NCBI RefSeq assembly: GCF_004000905.1
Contig: NZ_BIMD01000002.1
Coordinates: 62,001-126,000, forward strand
From: Paenibacillus humicus NBRC 102415
GTDB taxonomy: Bacteria; Bacillota; Bacilli; Paenibacillales; Paenibacillaceae
Direction of reading: 5' to 3'
DNA: 64,000 nucleotides
The notes under the pieces were generated by a model, which saw nothing but the letters and a program-made list of their open reading frames with translations, did no database searches and was not told where the DNA came from. The position numbers were made by a program, and so were the translations under genes. Below are positions 28,797 through 36,932 of the stretch, one piece after another. Numbering within the stretch: the stretch's first letter is position 1; each line of letters starts with the position of its first letter.

Positions 28797-29692
28797 TGGC
28801 AACTAGACCAGATCCGTTCCCGACCCTTGGCGGAAAATCGCAGATCATTGATCGAATGGTTGAGATTTTCCATTATTGCATTGAAGAGTATGGTTTGACA
28901 GGAGCAGTCGATTATTTCATGGGTGGTAATCGGCTTTTCCTCCACCTTGATTGTGACCAAATTAAGTTCAAACTGGCTAATGAGATCGATCGAGGGGTTG
29001 TCGCCTTTTTCAAATGTTTGCAAGACCCATACAAGACTGATCAACTAATCGATTCAATTTGGAAGCTGGCGGATTATGTTGATACTGAGGAGCGCTTTAC
29101 AACTGCTTGTGAAATAAGGCTGGATGAGCAAACCGATGAAATTATCTCAGGCGCTTTGACGTATATCGTTACCATGCATAGCAGGGCAACAAATAGGCAG
29201 GATTTCTGCAAAGCAAACGTAGGAACCAAACTAATTCATTCTAGTCTGGACAAGTTGGTAGGTTTCGATGAAATCATTGGCGATGTTCAGATTTACTGTG
29301 GAGATTATAAAGAACAGTTCCATAAGTATAAGCATCGGGAAGACCTTCTTGTGTGGTTAGATCCCCCGTATCTGACTACGGAAGCTGTTGAGGGGAAGAG
29401 GGGTAATCGGAAGAAAACAAAAGCTACAAACGGTTATGTCCATCCGTTTACTAAAGAGGATCATGAATTAATGATCGACAACATAACGTCACCTGAATGT
29501 AAGAACAAGATTATTGTAAGTGGCTATAAAAATGATGCTTATAGGCGACTTGAGCAGAATGGGTTTTACAGGTATTTCGTTGGAACGGTTCACGTCCCGA
29601 GTTCAGGGATAGGTAAGATGATTGCCGAGTATATTTGGAGTAACATCAAGATTCCAGATTGGGTTCTTGACTGGACACATAATGCCGAGTAG
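28796..29692 (+). CDS. D12-class (Dam-type) N6-adenine DNA methyltransferase
   Basis: 298 residues. PTLGGKSQIIDRM (about 6-18) is the SAM-binding GGK motif of D12 enzymes; NEIDRGVVAFFKCLQDP is the second SAM-site element; DPPYLTTEAV (from about 189) is the catalytic DPPY motif; IIVSGYKNDAYRRLEQNGF is the C-terminal element of the family. It should methylate adenine in a short target sequence. No cognate restriction enzyme is adjacent, so it is probably an orphan methylase protecting or marking the element. Confidence 0.9.
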   Translation: MATRPDPFPTLGGKSQIIDRMVEIFHYCIEEYGLTGAVDYFMGGNRLFLHLDCDQIKFKLANEIDRGVVAFFKCLQDPYKTDQLIDSIWKLADYVDTEERFTTACEIRLDEQTDEIISGALTYIVTMHSRATNRQDFCKANVGTKLIHSSLDKLVGFDEIIGDVQIYCGDYKEQFHKYKHREDLLVWLDPPYLTTEAVEGKRGNRKKTKATNGYVHPFTKEDHELMIDNITSPECKNKIIVSGYKNDAYRRLEQNGFYRYFVGTVHVPSSGIGKMIAEYIWSNIKIPDWVLDWTHNAE

Positions 29693-29821
29693 AAGGATTG
29701 AACTTCCTCCATCCCTCCAACCTGTTGAACTCGAAATATGCTGATTCTGTTGAATTATCTTGATTTGTCACAATAATCCTTGAGAACGGCATAACGACAG
29801 CCTTATACCAGTAACGATCAG

Positions 29822-29865
29822 AAAACACTCTCGACCAGGCAATCTGTGCTGAGAGTGTTTTTCTT
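29822..29865. terminator. Terminator, possibly bidirectional, after the methylase
   Basis: AAAACACTCTC and GAGAGTGTTTT flank an 18-base loop, with T residues on the + side and A residues on the other, so it can act in both directions. Confidence 0.85.
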
Positions 29866-30546
29866 ATGCCTAAAGGAACAAAATGGGCGTAATTTTTGCA
29901 ATTACGAGAGCTGCAACTGACAGCATGTTGTCGCAAACCCTTCTATAAACACACTTTTTTGAGCAGAACACCATTCGAACTATCTCGAGGTATGCCTTAA
30001 AACACACTACGCTCCTTATTTGACGCGAATTTCTTGCAATTCGTGTCGAAAGCTGTCAGTAAGAACGATGAAGAAGGGATTTCGAGGGGATTCCATGTTC
30101 GGTTGAAGGAGTCGATGAAATTTTGAGTTAAGCAACATCAGTTCGATATTCTGTGATCCCGTTTTTCCGTAACTCCTGATTTTCTCCGAATGTAAACCTA
30201 TTCCAGTATCGGTCGCCCTGCTCCTTTCTGCGGCGGCTTTTGCTCGGCGGTCAAAATCGGCTCTTATAGCCGCCCTCTCCCTCGGCAGGTCTATTCCCTT
30301 AGTTTTGCCTTTTCGGTCGCTTACAGGGGCTTTCAGCGCGTCCTGCTCGGTTGTCGCCCTGTCGCTCTGTAGGGGTTCTCGTTTTTCCAGTCGTACCAAG
30401 GGTTTTCGGGCTTTTTGGTTCTAAAAATTAACCCTAAAAAAGATCAAAAAACACTTGAATTAATCACTAAATGAAGCTATTATTGATACACGTTAAATAA
30501 CTTAAATTTACTAAAAAAGTAAATTTAAGTAAAAATAATCGAGAGG
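29866..30546. other. Long intergenic region with a GC-richer block and hairpins
   Basis: About 680 bases without a convincing gene. 30,020-30,045 holds GACGCGAATT and AATTCGTGTC around TTCTTGC (one mismatch). Bases 30,200-30,420 are clearly GC-richer than the surroundings and carry a minus-strand frame (30,399 to 30,016, 127 residues, Arg/Lys/Ala-rich) that starts only at TTG with no ribosome binding site. It could be a decayed gene or a replication/transfer origin. The end has a perfect palindrome (separate entry). Confidence 0.5.
30500..30530. promoter_or_regulatory. Perfect 13-bp inverted repeat upstream of a small-gene operon
   Basis: ACTTAAATTTACT and AGTAAATTTAAGT are separated by five A residues. 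No T run follows on the + strand. It lies 25 bases before the ribosome binding site of the 30.5-kb operon, so an operator for a dimeric regulator is more likely than a terminator. Neighbouring DNA-binding candidates include the resolvase-like protein at 31036. Confidence 0.6.
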
Positions 30547-30555
30547 ATGATAAAG

Positions 30556-30738
30556 ATGTTTATAGCTTTGATGGTTTTGGGGATTGTTTTGTTTCTGCCA
30601 TTTGTACTTCTGAATTTGGAACTTGTGAAGATTGGTATTAACAGAGAAGTGCCGATTACTCATCGACACATTGCCGGATATGCACTGATCATTGAAGCGG
30701 CAGTGATTGGGATATTAGCCGTGATTTTAATCTTGTAA
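30556..30738 (+). CDS. Small two-helix membrane protein
   Basis: 60 residues from ATG 30556 (GAGAGG 9 bases upstream; the ATG at 30547 is too close to it). Two hydrophobic helices (ALMVLGIVLFLPFVLLNLEL and IAGYALIIEAAVIGILAVIL) are joined by a short polar loop with INREVPITHRH. First gene of a run of small genes. Function unknown. Confidence 0.7.
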   Translation: MFIALMVLGIVLFLPFVLLNLELVKIGINREVPITHRHIAGYALIIEAAVIGILAVILIL

Positions 30739-30798
30739 TTTGCAACAGTGAACTTGAAGTTTGTAAAAGAACAAGATGGAACGAGAGGAGCGAACTTC

Positions 30799-31020
30799 AT
30801 GGCAGACAAAATTCCTATGCAATATGATGCTGATGCAGATCGGTGGTATGTGATTCTCAATGATAAGAAATGCTGGATGCATTGCGGTGAAGGCTTTGAG
30901 CTTTACATTTGTGGTGATCAAGTTCCATGTCGGCTTGAGCTAGACCATGATTGGTATGTAGTCATTCAAGGCATCAGCTTCAATTTAAGAAAAGGGACTA
31001 AGTACATGGTTAATGTATAA
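30799..31020 (+). CDS. DUF5348-like small protein
   Basis: 73 residues from ATG 30799 (GAGGAG 8 bases upstream). The sequence MQYDADADRWYVILNDKKC, HCGEGFELYICGDQVPCRLE and DWYVVIQGISFNLRKG resembles the small beta-rich DUF5348 family often seen in conjugative elements of Firmicutes. Biochemical role unknown. An in-frame start at 30748 would lengthen it but lacks a ribosome binding site. Confidence 0.6.
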   Translation: MADKIPMQYDADADRWYVILNDKKCWMHCGEGFELYICGDQVPCRLELDHDWYVVIQGISFNLRKGTKYMVNV

Positions 31021-31035
31021 GAGAGGGGTAAAAAT

Positions 31036-31560
31036 ATGGCACGACTTGCCTATATCCGCTGTCAACGCAAGCAGGAAATCGAAGAATTTGAGCAGCAAGC
31101 TCAGGCAGATGAAGTATTTATTGATTTGGCTAACGAATTCGGTGTTACTTTGAACAATTCGCTTGAAGTAATGCTCGAAAAGTTAGTCAGTGGTGATGAG
31201 GTTGTTGTTCGAGGGTTGAGTGAACTGGCAGATACCGTAGCCGAATTACGTTCATTAATGGCGACTTTGCGTGATATAGGTACTGAACTACATCTTCTGA
31301 ACTCAGTCAGTACAGGTGTCCTTTCGGATGAAGGACTTAAGATCCTCACGTTAATAGATACTTTCATAAAAGAAAAGGAACAAATTCGGGAAAAGAAGAA
31401 GCGAAAAGGCAGACCTGTGCAACCTTACCCTCCCAACTTCCTTAAAGTATATAAGGGATATCGGAATAAGGAATATAACAGGCTGGAAGCAGCAAAGAAG
31501 TTACAAATTAGTGTTAATACATTTCGAGATTTGATTATTGTTTTTGAATTTAGGTTTTAA
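31036..31560 (+). CDS. Resolvase-like protein lacking catalytic residues (probable DNA-binding regulator)
   Basis: 174 residues. The layout is that of a small serine resolvase: N-terminal LAYIRCQRKQEIEEFEQQ in place of YARVSTxxQ, SGDEVVVRGLSELADTVAEL in place of GDtLvVwkLDRLgRs, a linker KRKGRPVQPYPP and a C-terminal helix-turn-helix (RLEAAKKLQISVNTFRDLI). The catalytic Ser is replaced (YIRCQ) and both Arg of LDRLxR are lost (LSELAD), so recombination is not expected. It has probably been reused as a sequence-specific regulator of replication, transfer or the 30.5-kb operon. GAGAGGGG precedes the ATG. Confidence 0.65.
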   Translation: MARLAYIRCQRKQEIEEFEQQAQADEVFIDLANEFGVTLNNSLEVMLEKLVSGDEVVVRGLSELADTVAELRSLMATLRDIGTELHLLNSVSTGVLSDEGLKILTLIDTFIKEKEQIREKKKRKGRPVQPYPPNFLKVYKGYRNKEYNRLEAAKKLQISVNTFRDLIIVFEFRF

Positions 31561-31582
31561 TTTGGAAAGGAGAGAGTTGGAG

Positions 31583-32227
31583 GTGATAACTTTTAGTGTG
31601 AATCCGACAGAAGAGCGGATTGGAGATGCTGGAGTAAGGGTTGTACCTAGGAAGAAACCTGTAGCCCATTACAGTCGCTTTGAAAGTTTAGGAATAAGCG
31701 AAGGTTTTGTTAAAACGGTTGATGGATATTTGGATCAGCCCATAAAAGTAGGCGCATTTGGATATGGTGTTGAGAAAAATACAAAAATGGCTATTAGCAG
31801 CAAGGAGGTTCCGATTCTGACTGTTGATGAAATTGAAGCAGGTCGTAAAGGCGGGGTATCGGAAGCAGTCTTTAAGATAAAGGATTTTTCTGATAATGAC
31901 AGGTGGCTTGAATCGTTAGACACTGATTACGAAGTAATCAAGGCTGTATTTGAACTGGTGGAGACCGAGATATATAACCATAAGAAAAAGTGGTTGCGCT
32001 TAGTTATAGAAATTGCTTTAAGAACAGGCAGATCAAAAGATATTGATTATCTTGGAAGATTGATTGAAGAATTCAACGATTTTAGCAGACTGCCGCTTGT
32101 ATCGCAAGATAAAGAGTGTTTCAAGTCATTTATCAACCCAAACATGATTCAAAAAGTAATCATCTACTTGGAGGAACACAGTTTAAGGGATTTAGTGGGG
32201 GATATCATTACAAATAAACAATCATGA
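31583..32227 (+). CDS. Hypothetical protein
   Basis: 214 residues from GTG 31583 (AAAGGAG 10 bases upstream); other in-frame starts lie on both sides. N-terminal ~100 residues are polar and probably extended (EERIGDAGVRVVPRKKPV); the C-terminal half is helical (DYEVIKAVFELVETEIYNHK, YLGRLIEEFNDFSRLP). It begins 22 bases after the resolvase-like gene, so the two are probably cotranscribed. Family not recognised. Confidence 0.6.
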   Translation: MITFSVNPTEERIGDAGVRVVPRKKPVAHYSRFESLGISEGFVKTVDGYLDQPIKVGAFGYGVEKNTKMAISSKEVPILTVDEIEAGRKGGVSEAVFKIKDFSDNDRWLESLDTDYEVIKAVFELVETEIYNHKKKWLRLVIEIALRTGRSKDIDYLGRLIEEFNDFSRLPLVSQDKECFKSFINPNMIQKVIIYLEEHSLRDLVGDIITNKQS

Positions 32228-32239
32228 TCTCTCGATCGC

Positions 32240-32481
32240 AAACCTAGCATGAAAATAGCAAGAGTTTAACGAGCGTTCTCAGTTCCCATACTGCTAATAC
32301 ATGACGTGAAACACGTTCTTTTTTATGGTGGTGTAACCCCGTCAAATAAACTGCCTGGGATGGATTCTGTGTACAAACCTGTGCTGGCTCTGTAATGCCC
32401 ATTCAGAGAACCGCGAACAGAAAAATGCTCAGCTCGAATTCATCCGCCGTCATGCATTTTGCTTATGGAGGGAATCCGTAT
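32240..32481 (+). ncRNA. Candidate bridge RNA region of the IS110 element
   Basis: IS110-group elements encode a structured bridge RNA between the left end and the transposase. The segment here has no gene and contains potential stems, e.g. CTCTG and CAGAG around TAATGCCCATT (about 32,388-32,408). No covariance or boundary evidence is available, so this is a placement by family knowledge. Confidence 0.25.
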
Positions 32482-33638
32482 ATGGAAGTGTTACTTGAAC
32501 GTTGCGCCGGAATGGACGTGCACCAAGAAACGATTGTCGTCTGCGTGATGACGACGAATGCTGAGGGCGATGCCCATAGCGAAGTCCGAACCTTTGGAAC
32601 GATGACGAAGCATCTATTCGAATTACTCAGATATCTGGAAGCTCAAGAGGTTACTCACATTGCGATGGAGAGCACAGGAATCTACTGGAAGCCTGTATAC
32701 AATATCTTGGAGGGCTACTTCACCATCATTCTGGCGAATGCACAGCGCATCAAGAATGTCCCTGGTCGCAAGACAGACGTTTGTGACGCCGAATGGATCG
32801 CGAAGTTGCTTCGGGTGGGACTTATTGAGCCAAGTTTCGTGCCATCGGAGGACTTGAGAGAACTCCGCGACCTTTGCCGGCTTCGGAAAAAGCGAATCGG
32901 TTCCCTCACGGCTGAGAAAAACCGTATTCAGAAGTACCTGGAAGCAGGTAATGTCAAGCTGAGCAGTGTCATCTCAGACGTATTTGGGGTATCCGGACGA
33001 AATTTGTTGCAGCGCTTAATCGAACAAGGGTACGTAGATACTGAGGATGTTGAAATGAGCGTCAAGGGTTCGATTAAGAACAAGAAGGCAGAAGTGACCG
33101 ATTCGCTTTTCGGCACGATAACCCCGCATCAAATTGGGTTAATTAAAGACTGCTGGGAACACATCGAATACTTAGAGAAATCCATCGCTCGTTTAGAAGA
33201 TGAGATTAACGAACACTTGGAGCCCTACCGCACGGAATACGAGCTGCTTCAGACCATTCCAGGGGTTAGCGAACGAACAGCCTCTGCACTCCTTGCGGAA
33301 ATCGGCGTCAATATGAATCAGTTTCCGACCGCGGATCACCTAGCCTCCTGGGCTGGTGTAGCGCCCGGTAACCACGAAAGTGCGGGCAAAAAAAAAGTAC
33401 AAAAAGCGTAAAAGGCAATCCCCATGCGAAAGTGGCACTTTGCGAAGCGTCTTGGGCAATCGCTCGCTCACGAAACACCGTCTTGGCAACGAAGTTCTGG
33501 AAAATTGCCTCGCGACGAGGGAAGAAGAAAGCTTGTATTGCTATCTCACGTAAGATTCTAGTTATTGCATATCACATGTTGAAAAGCAAACAGATGTATA
33601 TTGAAGGCGGTCCTACAGCATTGACTCAAATCAGCTAA
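32482..33638 (+). pseudogene. IS110-family transposase, split by a -1 frame change at an A9 run
   Basis: Start ATG 32482 (TGGAGGGA upstream). N-terminal RNase-H-like DEDD domain (ERCAGMDVHQETIVVCVM, HIAMESTGIYWKPVYNIL, RKTDVCDAEWIAKLLR) and C-terminal Transposase_20 domain (LLQTIPGVSERTASALLAEIG, LASWAGVAPGNHESAGKKK). The frame closes at 33411 after nine A residues. The missing C-terminus (VKGNPHAKVALCEASWAIAR and RRGKKKACIAISRKILVIAYH) continues in the next frame to 33638 and would join if the run had ten A. It is either inactive, a sequencing error, or expressed by slippage on the A run. Confidence 0.8.
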
Positions 33639-33826
33639 ATTAACAGCTTTAACGAAAGTTTCAAATATTAAACTTGTTCACTTAAAAAAGTTGAACCGGG
33701 CATCTTATTGGCAATTTTAAGACGAGAGCCGATCAAGAGAGCGAATAGATTTTCACAGAAAAAAGGCAGCTGATGCTGTTGGATTGTCTTGACGCTAATT
33801 GGCTCATAATCTAGGAGGGCGATAAT

Positions 33827-34555
33827 ATGAAATCTCTAACTATCCCCAAAATAATTAAAGGTAGAGCAATTGTTGGAGATGTTGTCATTGGTTTAGAAGA
33901 TTGGGAGATAGATAAACACTGGCGTAAATGGGAACCGTTTGGAGATGAAGATTGCACCGAAATTCAGATCAAAGATGATTACACTGATAAGCAAATTGCA
34001 CTAGCAAGTTTGCGTAAAAGCAAAAGGAAGCTTGTTAAAGGTGTTTATCATTCAACTTTCGAGGAGTATTCCCATATAGTTCATCGTTGTACAGGTGAAG
34101 CTGCTCATTACAATAATAGAGAATGTAGGTTAGAAGTCATTAGAGGGAGAATTTATTTAGTCAAATATGAAACAGGCGTAGCAAAGTTAGTATATTATGG
34201 TCGAAATTTCGTAAATACTTCTGGAGATTGGTTGAGACAAAATGCTCATCCCGCAAGTGATAAAAATTGTAATGCAGTGAAATACCCAAAGAACGAGTTG
34301 AGAACAAATGTGATGTACCTGAAAAGCCATCAAATAATTACAGCAATGTTTTTCGGTCAAAAAGCTATAGATTTAGCAATAGATGGAGTGAGTGAAAGAA
34401 CTCATGATATTAACCACAGAAATCTTAACCCTGATGACAACAGACCAGAAAATTTAGAGATAGTTACTTTGGATGAGAATACGGAGCACAAAACGATAAT
34501 GAGGAGAGTTTTGAAAGAAAAGATTCTGGTTTATATGAATAGGCACAATTTGTAA
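33827..34555 (+). CDS. HNH endonuclease-like protein
   Basis: 242 residues, AGGAGG before the ATG. Residues ~193-215 carry THDINHRNLNPDDNRPENLE followed by IVT, an HNH homing-endonuclease-type zinc-dependent nuclease motif (DxNH...N...DNRPENL). N-terminal ~190 residues contain a SLRKSKRKLVKG basic stretch and no family I recognise. Such proteins can be free-standing homing nucleases or phage/element repair nucleases. It lies alone between the IS110 copy and the iteron region and ends before a terminator. Confidence 0.75.
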   Translation: MKSLTIPKIIKGRAIVGDVVIGLEDWEIDKHWRKWEPFGDEDCTEIQIKDDYTDKQIALASLRKSKRKLVKGVYHSTFEEYSHIVHRCTGEAAHYNNRECRLEVIRGRIYLVKYETGVAKLVYYGRNFVNTSGDWLRQNAHPASDKNCNAVKYPKNELRTNVMYLKSHQIITAMFFGQKAIDLAIDGVSERTHDINHRNLNPDDNRPENLEIVTLDENTEHKTIMRRVLKEKILVYMNRHNL

Positions 34556-34634
34556 TAAGCGTAGTCTTAAGTTTATTGAGAAACTGGTGGTGTAGTTGAA
34601 ATATGGTAAGAAATTGTTCAATAGCACAATAGTT

Positions 34635-34669
34635 TAGCGAGACTCGTATACAGAGATCTCGCTATTTTT
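34635..34669 (+). terminator. Terminator after the HNH gene
   Basis: TAGCGAGA and TCTCGCTA form an 8-bp stem followed by TTTTTA. Confidence 0.85.
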
Positions 34670-35675
34670 ATGCCCTCAGGGGTATTGACCGAACTTTATC
34701 GGAAATTCTGGACTTTAATGCATCGCCACGAAGGATTTTTCGTGCTTCCTAATTGAAACTTAGATTTTTAAGATTAGATTAAGAACGGGGTATTTGAAGT
34801 GAGTTCCTGAGAAATAACTGAGTTAGTTTAGAAGAGCGAATCCACTTTTCATAAACAGTGAAGTTTGGTTATCCAACCGAACAGAAATTGAATAAATAAG
34901 CGAACGGGATTTAGAACAGCGAACAGAAATTTTATAAAAAGCGAAGTGGATTCAGAAGGAACGAACAGAAGCCTTATAAAGTGTCGAGCGAATATATTCA
35001 GCCGAATACAATTTTATAATAGATAGGAGCAGTCTAAAAGATAGGTGAGAAACGGATATGAAGTGATGAGTGGATTTAATTTTGCTTTCACATCAAATAC
35101 CAGTTCTAATATCTGTTTAGACTACTCGTTCCCTAGATTATGTTTATAATCGAGGATTTAGTTTGTTTCTATCTGATCGGTATATTAGGTAGGTCGAAAT
35201 AAAATATCATTCTGAGTTATACCTTATCATTCTGGGAAATTATACCTACCAACCCCTCGGAACACTGTTGATTTCTCGCCAGTTCAAATTTTATCCCTCT
35301 ACCCCTCTATGACTTTATTTGCTTTCATTTGAACCGTATACAGCAAGAAAAATAATCAGTTGAGAAAATTCCGTTTGCTCACGAGATGGGATCAAATTCA
35401 GGAGTTGAAAATGAAGCAAAATTACAGTACTTACAAGCTCACTTTCTCAAAACTGACTTAAATTCAGTTTGTGTGTTCAGTTAAGCTCTGATTTTCCTCT
35501 CAGGCTCTAGGGTTTTTCGTTACAAAAGAAAATCAGAGGACTTACGTCAGCCCCATATGCGGGTAAATTAAGTAAGTCGGTATGGAATTAACGAAAGAGG
35601 TTCTGATTATGTCGTTTCATGTCGAGTTAGTCGAGAGCCAGGCAACATCATCACATAAAGAAAGGAATTGATCGA
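34670..35675. other. 1-kb AT-rich non-coding control region
   Basis: No gene in either strand. Contents in order: two GGGGTAT words (34,679 and 34,787); five 42-bp repeats (separate entry); a two-copy TATCATTCTG repeat with 20-bp period (35,205 and 35,225); an 11-bp inverted repeat CTCTGATTTTC / GAAAATCAGAG (35,486-35,496 and 35,528-35,538); and the ribosome binding site of the next gene. The combination of iterons, AT-rich DNA and hairpins is typical of replication or transfer origins. Confidence 0.7.
34837..35044. repeat. Five 42-bp iteron-like direct repeats
   Basis: Units begin at 34837, 34878, 34920, 34962 and 35003, a 41-42 bp period. The consensus starts CGAACAGAAATTTTATAA, followed by AAAGCGAA and a less conserved GGATTTAGAA-like tail. 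The inner three copies are best conserved; the first and last are degenerate. A 42-bp spacing equals four helical turns, so bound proteins would lie on one face of the DNA. This is the arrangement of Rep-binding iterons or a partition/transfer site. Confidence 0.8.
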
Positions 35676-36101
35676 ATGGATCAGCCAAAGAAAATGTTGT
35701 GGTGGCAGATAACTGAAGCTGTTTCAACAATCCAGAAAAGACTAAAGTCAAAAGAATTGAATGATGCGGATAAGATGTTAGAGCATATGAAATTGGACAC
35801 TATTAATCACATTGTTCTTTTATTAGGAGAACTTAGCAATCTAAGTGAGAAGTCAAAACTAAGGTACGAGATGTGGATAAACAAAAGCACAGGCAGAAAT
35901 TCTTCAAAACAGGCAGCGAAGTACGGCATAACGACTGACTCATTACGATCCAAGATCATTTACTTTGATAACAAACTCAGAGTTTTGGTTGGTGATCAGA
36001 CTATTGCTTCAATTGTTTCTACTTCTTCTGCAGACGAGCTCATAGCCATAATGGATCAATTTATACAAAATGCCAAGGAGAGAAAGGACGTGTTTATGTG
36101 A
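35676..36101 (+). CDS. Member C of an element-specific helix-turn-helix-like family
   Basis: 141 residues, mostly helical. The motif region SSKQAAKYGITTDSLRSKII, then FDNKLRVLVGDQTIASIV, aligns with AAAQLNISEEQLRSALSEVD, NKMRVFVGEKTIENI of the protein at 63118 and with SASDLNLSEDTLRKVLTSVD of the one at 62557. The pattern (AA..L.IS...LR......D...R..VG..TI..I) looks like a sigma-region-4-like or HTH DNA-binding unit. It follows the iteron region, and its leader AAAGGAATTGATCGAATG is nearly the same as that of the 63118 gene. Overlaps the next gene by four bases. Confidence 0.65.
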   Translation: MDQPKKMLWWQITEAVSTIQKRLKSKELNDADKMLEHMKLDTINHIVLLLGELSNLSEKSKLRYEMWINKSTGRNSSKQAAKYGITTDSLRSKIIYFDNKLRVLVGDQTIASIVSTSSADELIAIMDQFIQNAKERKDVFM

Positions 36102-36928
36102 TCTTCCCGAAGAAGCTGGAGAATGCAATTATTACAGTTAAAAATAAACTGCCAGAGAGCGAACCCTTCTCAGATACAACGCAAATTCAACAAAGTAAAT
36201 TGGATGCTCTGATGGAGATCGTGAACTTTGTAAAGCAGATGAATTACATTAAAAGACCGAGGGTAAAGGAGAAATTCTCCTTCTTCCTTCGATCCAAATA
36301 TGATTATCAGGAAACAGCGACCCACTTCGGAACATCTCGTAATTCAATTGATGTTATGGTATCACGGGTTTCGCGGCAGCTGGAGTCACTTGTCGGTAAA
36401 GAGACCATCGACATGATACTTCAAGATAAGGTATCGGAGGCGTTAAGAGTATTCAGGTCAGGGATATTAAACGAATCAGCAAAGGGGTTTTTCTTGCCGG
36501 AAGCGGCAAAGTATTTGCCCGAACCCAAGTATCGAATGTTCAGTTCCCTAGAGGAGTGCAGTTCTGAGATTCGTTTTTTAAATGTTTTAACAGAACATGG
36601 AATGAAAAACACGATTGAGGAGTGTGATCAAGAGAAATTGGCTCATATTCTCTATCTCATTTCGGATAATTCTAAGAAAATGATTGAAGGCGTAAGCGAT
36701 GATAAAGTTCTTCAGTCGTATTTTGAGAATGGGCACCATAGTCGCGAGAAAGTAGCTATTGAACGCGAAGCTCTATTGAAGTTATTTAATGGAGAATTCA
36801 GTATGACGGACATTGGTGAACATATAAGTAATAAATATCAAGTCGAGAAAGCACTCGATGAGGTACGGAGACAACACATATTCCATGATGCCGGTTCAGG
36901 GCTTGAGTTGGCTTCCAAGGAGGGGTAA
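36098..36928 (+). CDS. Member D of the helix-turn-helix-like family, with an extra C-terminal domain
   Basis: 276 residues from GTG 36098, overlapping the previous stop (GTGA), so translationally coupled to member C. Residues ~65-120 carry DYQETATHFGTSRNSIDVMV, SRVSRQLESLVGKETIDMIL, the family motif. Residues ~150-276 are an additional helical domain (LEECSSEIRFLNVLTEHGM) ending with a second possible helix-turn-helix (GEFSMTDIGEHISNKYQVEK). A heteromeric DNA-binding pair with member C acting at the upstream repeats is plausible but unproven. Confidence 0.6.
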   Translation: MIFPKKLENAIITVKNKLPESEPFSDTTQIQQSKLDALMEIVNFVKQMNYIKRPRVKEKFSFFLRSKYDYQETATHFGTSRNSIDVMVSRVSRQLESLVGKETIDMILQDKVSEALRVFRSGILNESAKGFFLPEAAKYLPEPKYRMFSSLEECSSEIRFLNVLTEHGMKNTIEECDQEKLAHILYLISDNSKKMIEGVSDDKVLQSYFENGHHSREKVAIEREALLKLFNGEFSMTDIGEHISNKYQVEKALDEVRRQHIFHDAGSGLELASKEG

Positions 36929-36932
36929 GCAC

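Larger units (their letters stand above)
32240..33660 (+). mobile_element. IS110-family insertion sequence (ends not exactly defined)
   Basis: A transposase of the IS110 type with a non-coding 5' region of ~240 bases interrupts the element between the 31.6-kb and 33.8-kb genes. IS110 elements usually lack clear terminal inverted repeats and target duplications, and I could not fix the ends from one copy. The boundaries given are approximate. Confidence 0.65.

Noticed and set aside
30016-30399. 127-residue Arg/Lys-rich minus-strand frame
   Set aside because: Only a TTG start, no ribosome binding site, no recognisable domain; kept only as a remark on the unusual block.
34837-35044. CRISPR array
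   Set aside because: Repeats of ~42-bp period have no distinct unique spacers, the repeats themselves are divergent, and no cas genes are present; iterons fit better.
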